This document shows, piece by piece, positions 18,653 to 27,776 of a stretch of 64,000 nucleotides of DNA. The DNA lies in NCBI RefSeq assembly GCF_002019645.1, contig NZ_KV917374.1, forward strand, positions 2,864,696 to 2,928,695, given 5' to 3'. Made by a program: the position numbers and the translations under genes. The notes under the pieces are model-generated. The model was not told the origin of the DNA and did not search any database. It saw only the letters and a program-made list of their open reading frames with translations. Each line of letters starts with the position of its first letter. Within the stretch, counting starts at the first letter, position 1. Source of the stretch: Litchfieldia alkalitelluris (GTDB taxonomy: Bacteria > Bacillota > Bacilli > Bacillales > Bacillaceae_L).

Positions 18653-18736
18653 TTTTGTGATTTCACAAAATGTTCATTGATGAGTTTAACACTATGATAA
18701 CTGTGTAAAATTGGTTTAACAGTGATATTAATCACA
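18653..18736 (-). promoter_or_regulatory. Palindromic operator candidates upstream of the oxidase operon
   Basis: AGTGATATTAATCACA (18721-18736) matches the Fnr/Crp pattern TGTGA-N6-TCACA except for its first base. TTTTGTGATTTCACAAAA (18653-18670) has 8-bp perfect arms around TT. Both lie 80-165 bases upstream of the first oxidase gene, where an oxygen or redox regulator could act. The regulator is not identified. Confidence 0.4.
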
Positions 18737-18933
18737 AAAGGCTTACAACAAATGTGAAAATATTGTGAAATGGATAGGAGTATCTGGCAAAATCAGAATC
18801 TAAAATCCTGAATGTTAGGCGTTCTAACTAATACTGAAAATGAATATGTATAGTATTGGTTTCTTATTATCTGAAGTCAAAAAGACAGGTAATCGCATAT
18901 ATTGTATTAAAACGATAAAAAGGTGGATTTTAT

Positions 18934-19047
18934 ATGAAGAGATATTATTGTTCTAAATGTCATTCATTACTATTGGATGCAAATGAAAATTGCGATAAAT
19001 GTGGTAATAGTGAAGTGAATTGTATAGAAATCAATAACCAAAAATAA
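18934..19047 (+). CDS. Zinc-ribbon miniprotein
   Basis: The 37-residue protein MKRYYCSKCHSLLLDANENC... has two CxxC pairs (C6/C9 and C20/C23) that should bind one zinc ion. AAGGTGG lies about 7 bases before the ATG and a terminator follows. It stands alone, divergent from the oxidase operon. Function unknown; a rubredoxin-like or nucleic-acid-contact role is possible. Confidence 0.7.
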   Translation: MKRYYCSKCHSLLLDANENCDKCGNSEVNCIEINNQK

Positions 19048-19057
19048 ATTCAAAAGG

Positions 19058-19085
19058 AATCACTGTTTTCTATACAGTGATTTTC
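19058..19085 (+). terminator. Terminator after zinc-ribbon gene
   Basis: AATCACTGT and ACAGTGATT pair around TTTCTAT, followed by TTTCATT. Confidence 0.65.
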
Positions 19086-19153
19086 ATTATTTAAAAGGGA
19101 ATATACAACATGTGTGGAACTCTATAAGTTAAAGAATTTTTAGGAGGTATACA

Positions 19154-19927
19154 ATGTTTTTACCATCTTTTCAATTGGAGAATAAAGTGGCCATCGTTAC
19201 AGGGGCTGGTCGTGGAATTGGACGAGCAATCGCTATTGGCTTAGCCGAGGCTGGTGCTGATGTTGCTCTTCTTGCTCGTACTGAAAGTAATTTAACATCT
19301 GTATCAGAAGAAATTATTATGTTGGGAAGAAAAGCTTTTCCAGTAGTTACTGATGTAACAAACCGAGAAGAGGTTGAAAGAGCTGTACACAAGATCTATG
19401 AAAAAGCAGGTTGTATAGACATATTAGTTAATAATGCTGGAATGAATATACGTTCACAAGCAATAGATGTAACAGATGAGGAATGGAGTAAAATTATGGA
19501 TACCAACTTGAAATCTGCCTTTATGATGTCACAGGAAGTCGGGAAAATCATGAAGGAACAAAAAAATGGTGGGAAAATAATTAATATTTCTTCGGTTGCA
19601 GGACATGTTGCTCTTAGAACGGGAGTTGTTTATGCAGCTACTAAAGCTGCGATGATTCAAATGACAAAAGTTTTAGCACTTGAATGGGGTAAATATGGTA
19701 TCAACGTGAATTCTATTGGACCCTGGTACTTTAAAACGCCATTAACAGAAAAATTACTTCAAGATCAACAATATGTCAAAGACATTCTTGATGTAACTCC
19801 TTTAAAACGGATTGGTGAGCTACAGGAATTAGTAGGACCAGCAGTATTTCTTGCTTCTGATGCCGGTAATTATGTGACAGGTCAAACGTTATTCGTTGAT
19901 GGAGGAATGACTATACAAGGTTTTTGA
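19154..19927 (+). CDS. SDR-family oxidoreductase (gluconate 5-dehydrogenase/FabG-like)
   Basis: This is a 257-residue NAD(P)-dependent short-chain dehydrogenase. The cofactor motif is TGAGRGIG (17-24), NNAG is at 93-96, and the catalytic residues are S147, Y160 and K164 (YAATK). The C-terminal substrate loop reads SIGPWYFKTPLTEKLL. GTYxxT-type specificity cannot be read from sequence; gluconate 5-dehydrogenase and 3-oxoacyl reductase are both possible. AGGAGG precedes the ATG. The next gene follows in the same direction. Confidence 0.85.
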   Translation: MFLPSFQLENKVAIVTGAGRGIGRAIAIGLAEAGADVALLARTESNLTSVSEEIIMLGRKAFPVVTDVTNREEVERAVHKIYEKAGCIDILVNNAGMNIRSQAIDVTDEEWSKIMDTNLKSAFMMSQEVGKIMKEQKNGGKIINISSVAGHVALRTGVVYAATKAAMIQMTKVLALEWGKYGINVNSIGPWYFKTPLTEKLLQDQQYVKDILDVTPLKRIGELQELVGPAVFLASDAGNYVTGQTLFVDGGMTIQGF

Positions 19928-19999
19928 TATACAACTAAGAACTACCTTGAGTGCATCGGTAATTAGTTGACATACTAACTTTATAAGGGAGGTATGTTA

Positions 20000-20539
20000 G
20001 TGACTTTAACCTTAAGTAGAATCGATACAACTACAAGGGATGGATCAACATATTCTATTAGGCCAGTTGTATCTACTGATGCTAACCAAATCATCCTTGC
20101 TGTGAAAGAAATTATTGATACTGGTGTATTCATACAAAAAGAGGCACCTAGAACTCTTCAACAAGAACAACAATTTATCGAAGAAGTGAATGAAAAAAAT
20201 AATATGTATGTAGCAGTGCTTAGAAATGAAGACGTTGTAGGAATCGCCAGAGTGTTAAGAGGAGAACTTGACATGAAGAGGCATGTGGGAATATTTCGAA
20301 CATGGCTAGTGGAAAGTGCTCAAGGGCTTGGGATTGGTAAACAAATTATGGAATATACATTTGATTGGTGTAGAACAAATCAACTACGAAAATTATGTTT
20401 AACTGTTTTCGCATCAAATGATGTGGCATTTTCCCTTTATAGTAAATATGGTTTTCTCGAGGAAGGGCGCCAAAAGGACCAAGTATTCTTAAATGGTAAG
20501 TATGATGATGAAATATGGATGGCAAAGTTTTTCACTTAG
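20000..20539 (+). CDS. GNAT-family N-acetyltransferase
   Basis: This 179-residue protein has the acetyl-CoA motif WLVESAQGLGIGKQIMEY and the C-terminal LYSKYGFLEEGRQ typical of RimJ/PhnO-like GNAT enzymes acting on amines. The ATG at 19994 overlaps the AAGGGAGG site, so the GTG at 20000 is the likelier start. The substrate is unknown. Confidence 0.85.
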   Translation: MTLTLSRIDTTTRDGSTYSIRPVVSTDANQIILAVKEIIDTGVFIQKEAPRTLQQEQQFIEEVNEKNNMYVAVLRNEDVVGIARVLRGELDMKRHVGIFRTWLVESAQGLGIGKQIMEYTFDWCRTNQLRKLCLTVFASNDVAFSLYSKYGFLEEGRQKDQVFLNGKYDDEIWMAKFFT

Positions 20540-20555
20540 TTAGATTCAAAAAAAG

Positions 20556-20595
20556 TAATCATTAGTTAACTTAACCAAAAATTAACTAATGATTA
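20556..20595. repeat. 14-bp perfect inverted repeat
   Basis: TAATCATTAGTTAA (20556-20569) and TTAACTAATGATTA (20582-20595) are exact inverted copies with a 12-base spacer and no T tract. It could be an operator or an mRNA 3' stabiliser. Confidence 0.6.
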
Positions 20596-20650
20596 ACAAT
20601 AAATGATGAGCTATAATGAAATAGCACAGCAACAACTCCTTTAAAACGTT

Positions 20651-20685
20651 GGCTTTCCCAATAATCATATGGGAAGCCTTTTTTT
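20651..20685 (+). terminator. Rho-independent terminator
   Basis: GGCTTTCCCA pairs with TGGGAAGCC (one bulged T), then seven T residues. Confidence 0.85.
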
Positions 20686-20727
20686 GTTTCTTAAATACAA
20701 TTTTAATATTATTAATTTGGTTTATGT

Positions 20728-20850
20728 GTCTGGCCTCAACGCCTAGCCTCTCAAGAGCTTTTTAGACCATCAGACGGAAACGAGCTTTCTAGTCAGTGTT
20801 CTCCATCTTTCTGGTAGGGCTGATCTAGCGTTTTCGCCTTGCTTTATGTA
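20728..20850 (+). repeat. Degenerate relative of repeat element B
   Basis: This segment opens GTGTCTGGCCTCAACGCC and ends CTAGCGTTTTCGCCTTGC, echoing the TGTCTAGCTTCAGGCGC...GCGCCTT frame of element B. Its interior (GCCTCTCAAGAGC, CCATCAGACGG, CCATCTTTCTGG) is different. No motif L is seen around it. It looks like an older or different branch of the same repeat superfamily. Confidence 0.5.
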
Positions 20851-20904
20851 TATTAACACCTACTTTGGAAAATAGTAACTCTATCAGATGAGTGGGGTGT
20901 TATA

Positions 20905-22005
20905 ATGCCATCAATAATATCCGTAGGACAAAAAAATCCTCCATATGAAATTTTACAACAGACAACAACTGAATTTGCGAAAGAATTGTTTCATGATGCA
21001 TATCCAGACATTGAACGTTTGTTAAAAGTCTTTAGTAATGGAGAAATTGAAAAACGAAATTTAACTAAACCAATGGACTGGTTTAAAGATGAACATAGCT
21101 TGGAAGATAAAAACAATATTTATATACATAATGCTATAAACTTTGGTGTTGAGGCTATAGAAAACTGTTTAGGTGATTCTATGTTTCTAAAAACACCTAT
21201 TGAGACGGAAGAAATCGAGGCTATTTTCTTTATATCAACAACCGGTTTAAGTACACCAAGTATAGAAGCTAGAATCATGAATAAACTTCCTTTTTCACCA
21301 CATACGAAGCGAATCCCAATTTGGGGATTAGGGTGTGCCGGTGGTGCATCTGGGTTGGCAAGAGCATTTGATTATTGTAAAGCATATCCGAATGCAAAAG
21401 TGCTGGTGTTGTCGGTAGAGTTTTGTAGCTTAACATTTCAAAGGAATGATCACACAAAAAGCAACTTAATTGGGACATCATTATTTGCCGATGGAGTAGC
21501 ATGTGCTTGTATGGTAGGAGACGACGTTAATATAGGTGCAATAAGTAACTTGTCAACAATTCCTGAAATCTTAAATACACAATCAACGTTAATGCCTCAT
21601 TCTGAGGATGTGATGGGTTGGGATATTAAGAATGAAGGGTTATATGTTATTTTTTCTAAAGATATACCGACCATTATACGTAATTGGTTAAAAGATAATG
21701 TTGTATCTTTTTTGTCAGAGAATAATATTCGCTTAGAACAGATTAAGCAATTTATAGCACATCCAGGTGGAAAAAAAGTAATTCATGCGTATGAAGTTGC
21801 ACTTGGTTTTTCAAAAGACAAAACGAAAATCTCTTCTGAAATCCTAAAAAATTATGGTAATATGTCGTCTGCTACGATTCTTTATGTTTTACGGCAGTTT
21901 ATGTTGTCAGATGACATTACAGATCAAGATCTTGGTTTAGCAGTCGCACTTGGTCCTGGATTTAGTTCTGAGCTATTATTGATGCAATGGAGGAAACTAA
22001 ATTGA
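20905..22005 (+). CDS. bpsA: Type III polyketide synthase (chalcone synthase-like, BpsA)
   Basis: This homodimeric ketosynthase of 366 residues makes alkylpyrones or alkylresorcinols from long-chain acyl-CoA and malonyl-CoA. The catalytic triad is C144 (WGLGCAGGASGLARAFDY), H286 (IAHPGGKKVI) and N319 (NYGNMSSATILYVL). Length and motifs match B. subtilis BpsA/BcsA. The stop codon overlaps the methyltransferase start, so the two are translationally coupled. Confidence 0.95.
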   Translation: MPSIISVGQKNPPYEILQQTTTEFAKELFHDAYPDIERLLKVFSNGEIEKRNLTKPMDWFKDEHSLEDKNNIYIHNAINFGVEAIENCLGDSMFLKTPIETEEIEAIFFISTTGLSTPSIEARIMNKLPFSPHTKRIPIWGLGCAGGASGLARAFDYCKAYPNAKVLVLSVEFCSLTFQRNDHTKSNLIGTSLFADGVACACMVGDDVNIGAISNLSTIPEILNTQSTLMPHSEDVMGWDIKNEGLYVIFSKDIPTIIRNWLKDNVVSFLSENNIRLEQIKQFIAHPGGKKVIHAYEVALGFSKDKTKISSEILKNYGNMSSATILYVLRQFMLSDDITDQDLGLAVALGPGFSSELLLMQWRKLN

Positions 22006-22574
22006 TTTACTTTGTTCTTTTTGTTTTATACCTTGTAACACAACGTATGATTGAACTTTATATAGCCCATCGAAATGAGAGTTGGATGAAGAAAAAAGGA
22101 GCTTATGAAATTGGTGGAGGCCATTATAAGTATATCGTAGCTATTCACACCTTATTTTTTGTAGTTTATTTTTTTGAAGTGTTTATAAAGGGTGTCCAGA
22201 TATCGTCTGCCTTTAAAGTGATTTTATGTTTTTTTGTTTTAACACAACTTTTAAGACTATGGGTAATTAAAAGTTTAGGAAAATACTGGAATACAAAAAT
22301 TATCATACTACCTAATGAAGAAATTGTGAAAAAGGGACCCTACAAATATTTAAGGCATCCTAATTATGTCATTGTTGCACTAGAATTAGTGTTGATACCA
22401 CTTCTGTACAATGCATATATCACAGCTGTCGTCTTCACTTTACTAAACATTTTTGTGCTTTCTATTCGCATTCCAACTGAGGAAAGGGCATTATCGAGCT
22501 TAACTAATTATAAAGATCATTTTTCTGAAAAAAATCGGTTTGTTCCACAGCCTAAATTGCTTAAAAGAGAGTAA
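22002..22574 (+). CDS. bpsB: Isoprenylcysteine carboxyl methyltransferase-like enzyme (BpsB/YpbQ)
   Basis: This integral membrane methyltransferase has 190 residues and about five helices. Its C-terminal KKGPYKYLRHPNYVIVALELVLIPL and IPTEERAL are the SAM-binding signature of the ICMT/phospholipid methyltransferase family. In B. subtilis this partner of BpsA methylates alkylpyrones. GGAGG at 21989-21993 inside bpsA points to the TTG at 22002, which overlaps the bpsA TGA, rather than the ATG at 21987. Confidence 0.9.
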   Translation: MIYFVLFVLYLVTQRMIELYIAHRNESWMKKKGAYEIGGGHYKYIVAIHTLFFVVYFFEVFIKGVQISSAFKVILCFFVLTQLLRLWVIKSLGKYWNTKIIILPNEEIVKKGPYKYLRHPNYVIVALELVLIPLLYNAYITAVVFTLLNIFVLSIRIPTEERALSSLTNYKDHFSEKNRFVPQPKLLKRE

Positions 22575-22617
22575 AGGTATTGAAAATCATTCTCTTTAGA
22601 GTTAAAATGAAGTTATT

Positions 22618-22636
22618 GATATTAATTATCAATATC
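22618..22636 (+). promoter_or_regulatory. Candidate Fur box
   Basis: GATATTAATTATCAATATC matches the classical Fur consensus GATAATGATTATCATTATC at 16 of 19 positions and is itself a near-palindrome. It lies about 33 bases before the start of a miniprotein gene. Confidence 0.5.
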
Positions 22637-22668
22637 GTTTATAAAAAACTATGAGATGGTGACGATAC

Positions 22669-22776
22669 GTGATAGGTATGTTTATCTTAGGTACCATAGT
22701 GATATATGGTTTTATCATGTATACTGTATTAAAACGTGTGACGAAACCAAATCGACACCATCATTCCATCAACTAA
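22669..22776 (+). CDS. 35-residue membrane miniprotein with His-rich tail
   Basis: The GTG start opens MIGMFILGTIVIYGFIMYTV, a single membrane helix, then a basic tail LKRVTKPNRHHHSIN. GAGATGGTGA lies about 6 bases upstream and an intrinsic terminator follows, so it is a complete small unit. The Fur-like box in front suggests iron control, and the HHH tail could touch metal; both are inferences. No family recognised. Confidence 0.5.
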   Translation: MIGMFILGTIVIYGFIMYTVLKRVTKPNRHHHSIN

Positions 22777-22804
22777 ATAATACTGGATTACATAAATACA
22801 CTTT

Positions 22805-22834
22805 AAACCAAGGATATTATTCTTGGTTTTTTTT
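22805..22834 (+). terminator. Rho-independent terminator
   Basis: AAACCAAG and CTTGGTTT pair around a 9-base loop and continue into a run of T residues. Confidence 0.85.
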
Positions 22835-22985
22835 AAATGTTTTTTTATAAAAAATGTAAGGTCTTTTAATCGAACAACTTATCTTTTGTTTTTATTATCT
22901 AAATGTTGTAAATACATTTTAAAATAATTGCGAATAGAGTAAAATACTAAATATGTTTATAAAAAAGGGAATAAGGGGACAGACC

Positions 22986-25900
22986 ATGGTTAAGGCAATG
23001 GAGAGCACTAAAGAAGTTAAGTCAGAAATAATACATAATTTAGTATATTTGTATCAGGAAATAAGTCATGATAAAGATCATGCATTTAAGTTAAAACAAC
23101 TAATTAGAAAGTTAGATTCATCAGAATTTATGATTGGGTTTTGTGGACATTTTTCTGCCGGTAAATCGAGTATGATAAATGAATTAGTAGGTGAAAATTT
23201 GTTGCCATCTAGTCCAATCCCAACAAGTGCTAACTTAGTGATGGTTAAACAAGGACCTGACTATGCAAGGGTTCACTATAAACAAGGTGACATCGTTGAA
23301 TATCCAGCACCCTATGATTATGAAGTAATTAAGGAATATGCAAAAGATGGAGACGAAGTGGATTCCATTGAAATTAGTCATCAGATGACAAAACTCAAAA
23401 AAGGAGTAACTATTATGGATACTCCAGGAATAGATTCTACAGACGATGCCCATCGAGTTTCAACAGAATCTGCTCTTCATTTAGCAGATATTATTTTTTA
23501 TGTGATGGATTATAATCACGTCCAATCTGAGCTCAATTTTCAGTTTGCGAAAGAAATGAAAGATAGAGGAAAGCCACTCTATTTAATTATTAATCAAATT
23601 GATAAGCACCAAGAATCAGAGTTAAGCTTTGATCAATTTAAAGAAAGTGTTGTGCAGGCCTTTCAAGATTATAGAGTATTTCCAGATGGTTATTTCTATA
23701 CAAGCTTGAGAAATCAAAATGATAAACATAATCAATTAAATAAACTGAAGTTATTGATTACAGAAACAATTAAAAATAAAGATCAACTGCTTATAGATAG
23801 TGTCATGAATTCAAGTCAACAAGTCATTCGGGAACATCTTTTACATCGTGATCAACTTCATAAAGAAGAGAAATCTCAATGGGAACAAACGCTTAATGAG
23901 ATGGAGGAAGTTGGATCAGAAGAATCAGTTATTGATCTTATTTTTCAGACGGAAAATAATATTAATGAACAAACTCAAAAGGTCGAAGGAATAAGTTCTG
24001 AGTTTTATGATGGAATCAATAACATTCTAAGTAATGCATATTTAATGCCTTTTTCAACAAGAGAGCTTGCGAAAAACTACATTGAATCTCGTCAAGAAGG
24101 ATTTAAGGTTGGGTTTCTATTTTCCAAGGCAAAAACAGATCAAGAAAGAGAGTTGCGTCTCGAGCAGTTTTATAGTGATTTGATGGAACGAGTTTCTTCT
24201 CAACTCATATGGCATATTAAAGATTATGTGAATAAATTTTTTACTGAACATCAACTTACAAGCTTGTTACATAAAGTTGCTGATTTTGACATTGTAATCA
24301 GCAAGGATATTCTTATAAATAGCTTTAAAACAGGGGCTCGTTTAACAGGAGATTATGTTCTAACTTATACTGATGATGTTGTGAGAGAAATTAAAAAACA
24401 ATATAGAAATATTGCTAATTCTTTGACAGAAGAACTAAAGGTTTTACTAAGAAAAAATACTGAGCGTGAATTAGCAAGTATGAGGAAATTATTATCGAAA
24501 TATAAGACCTATCAACAGGCTTTAAATAAGTTATCCGATTATCAAAAGGAGCAAGAAGAGTATAAGGAGTATTTACAAAAAGTATTACATGATGGTGGTG
24601 AAAACGACCATCAGATAAATATTAGTGCAGTAGTAGAGGAAGATCGAAAAATCCAAATATCAACTACTAAAGATAAAGCCCTAAAGAAAAGAAGTGAAAA
24701 GCTTAATTATTTGAGAAAAGTTTCTTCGGAAAAAAATACTCAAAAAGAATTAAATAGTGAGGAGCGGGCTAACCTTGCTGTAAATCATTTAGTGGCTGCT
24801 AAAAACGAGATTAAAGAAATAAGAGGTTTATCAACTCTTTGTAGTGATATGGATACAAAAGCGGAGAGGCTAAAGAATAATCAGTTTACCGTGGCTTTGT
24901 TTGGTGCATTTAGTGCAGGGAAATCGTCGTTCGCCAATGCTTTAATAGGTCAACAAGTGCTTCCAGTTTCCCCAAATCCAACAACAGCAACAATTAATAA
25001 AATTAAACCACCAACGAGCACACACCCTCATGGGACAGTAATTGTAAAGTTGAAATCAAGTGAACAATTATTAGATGATTTGGTTCATTCATTACGTGTT
25101 TTTAATAAAGAAGCTACTAGTTTGACCGAGGCTTTATATCAACTAAATATAATAACCAAAGTGACTAACGAACCTGAAGCGAAGGAAAAACCACATCTGC
25201 GCTTTTTAAAAGCCGTTAGTAGTGGGTACGACAATCTTATAGCGTCGCTTGGTGAACAAGTAAAAGTAGGTGTTGAAGACTTTAAAGAATACGTTGCAGT
25301 AGAAGAAAAAGCTTGTTTCGTAGAATGGATTGAGCTTTATTATGATAGCCCAGTAACTAGAAAAGGAATCACACTTGTTGATACTCCTGGAGCTGATTCT
25401 ATTAATGCTAGACATACAGGTGTGGCCTTTAATTATATCAAAAATGCTGATGCAGTTTTATTTGTGACCTATTATAATCACGCATTTTCAAAAGCAGATA
25501 GAGAATTCTTAATTCAATTAGGAAGAGTTAAAGATACTTTTAGTATGGATAAGATGTTTTTTATCATAAATGCAGCTGACTTAGCAGCTTCAGACGAAGA
25601 ACTAGAGGATGTTGAGACTTACGTTGAACAGCAGTTAACTGAATATGGGATAAGATCACCTAGACTATATCCGCTATCAAGTAAGTTAGCGTTAAGAGAA
25701 AAGTTAAATCATAATAAACATTCGGAGCTTGGTGTTACCTCATCTCCTATGGATCGATTTGAAGAAGATTTTAAAGGGTTTATCGATTCAGAACTTATCG
25801 ATATGACAATTAATTCTGCTTATGAAGATATTGCGAAAGCACGTAAAACGGTTGAATACTATCTAGGAGAAGCTAGGACTGACAAAGATGAGAAAAAGAA

Positions 25901-26666
25901 GCGACTAGAAATCATTATTCAGCAGGAAAAACAAATATTAGAAAATATTAAAGACTTAGACTTCGCTATGGAAAGATACGGATTAGGACAAGAAATAACG
26001 GAGCTCACATTTTATATTAAACAAAGAGTCTTTCTAAGATACCCCGACTTTTTTAAAGAATCCTTTAATCCAGCAGTACTAAAGGATGATGGTAGAAATT
26101 TGAAGAAAACCCTTCAATCTTGTTTTAATGAATTAACGGAAACAATTGGTTTTGACCTTTCTCAGGAGATGAGAGCAACCTCATTAAGAGTTGAAAAGTA
26201 TATAAACACATTAATAAACAACGCATTAATTGATGTAAATAGAATGATAAATGAAATAGAACAGCATCTTATTTTAACCAAAGCCGTTTCATATGATTTT
26301 CCTGAAATCAAATTTGAAAATGGACTAGAAAATCTTAATACAGCTCCGTATCAAAAAGCTTTATCGCTATTTAAAAATCCGAAGTCTTTTTTTGAGAAAA
26401 ATGATAAGAAATTAATGAGTGATAAAATTTATGAGTTACTTCAGGAGCCAGTTGCGCATTACTTAGAGGAAAATAAACTAAAATTAGAAGAATTTTATCA
26501 TAAACAATTTACAAATTATACCGAGTTAACAAAGATAAGAATGAACCAAGAAGTAACTGATTATTATTCTGGAATGAAAGAAGTATTATCAGATCACTTG
26601 GATATAGAAAGTTTGGAAAAAATAAAAGAATCTCTATTAAAAATGGAGAATAGAAGTGAGACGTAA
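22986..26666 (+). CDS. dynA: DynA (YpbR), double dynamin-like membrane GTPase
   Basis: This 1226-residue protein is two fused bacterial dynamin-like modules that tether and fuse membranes and help against membrane stress and phages. The first GTPase has P-loop GHFSAGKSS (54-62), DTPGID and NQIDK. The second has FGAFSAGKSS near 640, DTPGAD and NAAD. Long helical stalks follow each (coiled coils near 290-560 and 970-1220). AAGGGGA places the start at the ATG 22986, not the upstream ATG 22953. The next gene overlaps its end. Confidence 0.95.
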   Translation: MVKAMESTKEVKSEIIHNLVYLYQEISHDKDHAFKLKQLIRKLDSSEFMIGFCGHFSAGKSSMINELVGENLLPSSPIPTSANLVMVKQGPDYARVHYKQGDIVEYPAPYDYEVIKEYAKDGDEVDSIEISHQMTKLKKGVTIMDTPGIDSTDDAHRVSTESALHLADIIFYVMDYNHVQSELNFQFAKEMKDRGKPLYLIINQIDKHQESELSFDQFKESVVQAFQDYRVFPDGYFYTSLRNQNDKHNQLNKLKLLITETIKNKDQLLIDSVMNSSQQVIREHLLHRDQLHKEEKSQWEQTLNEMEEVGSEESVIDLIFQTENNINEQTQKVEGISSEFYDGINNILSNAYLMPFSTRELAKNYIESRQEGFKVGFLFSKAKTDQERELRLEQFYSDLMERVSSQLIWHIKDYVNKFFTEHQLTSLLHKVADFDIVISKDILINSFKTGARLTGDYVLTYTDDVVREIKKQYRNIANSLTEELKVLLRKNTERELASMRKLLSKYKTYQQALNKLSDYQKEQEEYKEYLQKVLHDGGENDHQINISAVVEEDRKIQISTTKDKALKKRSEKLNYLRKVSSEKNTQKELNSEERANLAVNHLVAAKNEIKEIRGLSTLCSDMDTKAERLKNNQFTVALFGAFSAGKSSFANALIGQQVLPVSPNPTTATINKIKPPTSTHPHGTVIVKLKSSEQLLDDLVHSLRVFNKEATSLTEALYQLNIITKVTNEPEAKEKPHLRFLKAVSSGYDNLIASLGEQVKVGVEDFKEYVAVEEKACFVEWIELYYDSPVTRKGITLVDTPGADSINARHTGVAFNYIKNADAVLFVTYYNHAFSKADREFLIQLGRVKDTFSMDKMFFIINAADLAASDEELEDVETYVEQQLTEYGIRSPRLYPLSSKLALREKLNHNKHSELGVTSSPMDRFEEDFKGFIDSELIDMTINSAYEDIAKARKTVEYYLGEARTDKDEKKKRLEIIIQQEKQILENIKDLDFAMERYGLGQEITELTFYIKQRVFLRYPDFFKESFNPAVLKDDGRNLKKTLQSCFNELTETIGFDLSQEMRATSLRVEKYINTLINNALIDVNRMINEIEQHLILTKAVSYDFPEIKFENGLENLNTAPYQKALSLFKNPKSFFEKNDKKLMSDKIYELLQEPVAHYLEENKLKLEEFYHKQFTNYTELTKIRMNQEVTDYYSGMKEVLSDHLDIESLEKIKESLLKMENRSET

Positions 26667-27444
26667 AATAATAAACGCAATTCAACACTTAGAAAGTGAA
26701 TATAAGGTAGAGGTAATTTTTGCTTCTGAGTCAGGCAGCAGAGCGTATGGAACAGATACGGCAAACTCTGATCATGATATTAGGTTCATCTATGTAAATA
26801 GCTTAAGAAATTATCTTAATGTCGTAAAATCAAGTGATTCAATTGTGGAAAAATACGATGTTGAACTTGAACTTCATGGTTGGGACTTATTAAAGGTCGG
26901 ACCACTGCTTATTAAATCTAATCCATCCTTATATGAAGCTCTCTTTTCGCCTGAAATTTATTTCGAGAAAGTAAAGGGAATAGACCAATTTCGTCATTTA
27001 GCGAGAGAATTCTATTCTCGCAAGACATTATTTATCCACTATAGAAAAATTTTAAAATCAAATTTAAAATCTATAAAAGTAATAAGGGAAAAGGAGACCG
27101 TCTCCTATACCGATTTAAAAACAATCATCCAGGCTATAAGAGCCTTACTAGCTGCTCAATTTATCTTAAAATATCAGTTACTACCACCAGTTGTTTTATC
27201 AGAATTAATTGAATTAACATCAAATACTGAATCACAAAAGGCTTTATATATGATGGTAGTTCGAAAAAAACAGGCTGGCATTGATAATCCAAAATCAATT
27301 ATAATGGAACACGAGGTAAATGAGATATATCGTTTTTTAAGCCAAGAGCATGAGTTGCTTCATGAGAAGGAATTGCTTTTACCAGAATCAAAAATAAATA
27401 AGCAAGATGTAAATCATATAGTATGGGATATTTTAGGAATCTGA
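26656..27444 (+). CDS. Nucleotidyltransferase of the YcgL type
   Basis: This 262-residue protein has an N-terminal minimal nucleotidyltransferase (Pol beta fold) core, GSRAYGTDTANSDHDIRFIYV, whose GS...D-x-D residues bind metal and NTP. It is followed by a helical domain. The GTG start lies within the last codons of dynA, with GGAG upstream, so the two are co-translated. The substrate is unknown. Similarity to B. subtilis YcgL is from memory. Confidence 0.8.
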   Translation: MRRKIINAIQHLESEYKVEVIFASESGSRAYGTDTANSDHDIRFIYVNSLRNYLNVVKSSDSIVEKYDVELELHGWDLLKVGPLLIKSNPSLYEALFSPEIYFEKVKGIDQFRHLAREFYSRKTLFIHYRKILKSNLKSIKVIREKETVSYTDLKTIIQAIRALLAAQFILKYQLLPPVVLSELIELTSNTESQKALYMMVVRKKQAGIDNPKSIIMEHEVNEIYRFLSQEHELLHEKELLLPESKINKQDVNHIVWDILGI

Positions 27445-27477
27445 GTATGAATGATTTGCTACAATTGGAGGACAAAA

Positions 27478-27741
27478 ATGAGTAACGTACACGAAGCTAT
27501 ATCAAAACATTCACAAAAACAACATGAGATTGTTAAAACTTTTCTTGGACTTGAGCAACAAAGGGAAAGTTTTATTGCTGAGGCTGTAGCTTTAGCTAAA
27601 GAAAACAAAGATTTCTCCGTAGAAGGAATAAACCGTGTTACAGCCGAAATTAATCGATTGGCTAAAAACGGGATCGCTCCAACAAGAAAGCTTGTAACAA
27701 AGGAAATGGTCATTGAATACGCACATCGAAAAACAACCTAA
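27478..27741 (+). CDS. ypbS: YpbS, DUF2533-family protein
   Basis: This small helical protein of 87 residues, MSNVHEAISKHSQKQHEIVK..., ends TKEMVIEYAHRKTT. TTGGAGGA places the start at 27478 rather than the upstream ATG at 27451. It follows the dynA block as ypbS does in B. subtilis. Function unknown. Confidence 0.8.
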   Translation: MSNVHEAISKHSQKQHEIVKTFLGLEQQRESFIAEAVALAKENKDFSVEGINRVTAEINRLAKNGIAPTRKLVTKEMVIEYAHRKTT

Positions 27742-27776
27742 AAAAGGATACTAAGATATCGAAGGTGGGGAAGGAT

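Noticed and set aside
26656-27444. Toxin-antitoxin nucleotidyltransferase (MenT/AbiEii type)
   Set aside because: The core GS...DxD motif is shared, but the gene is coupled to dynA, has no small partner, and its length and C-terminal half fit the YcgL-type family better.
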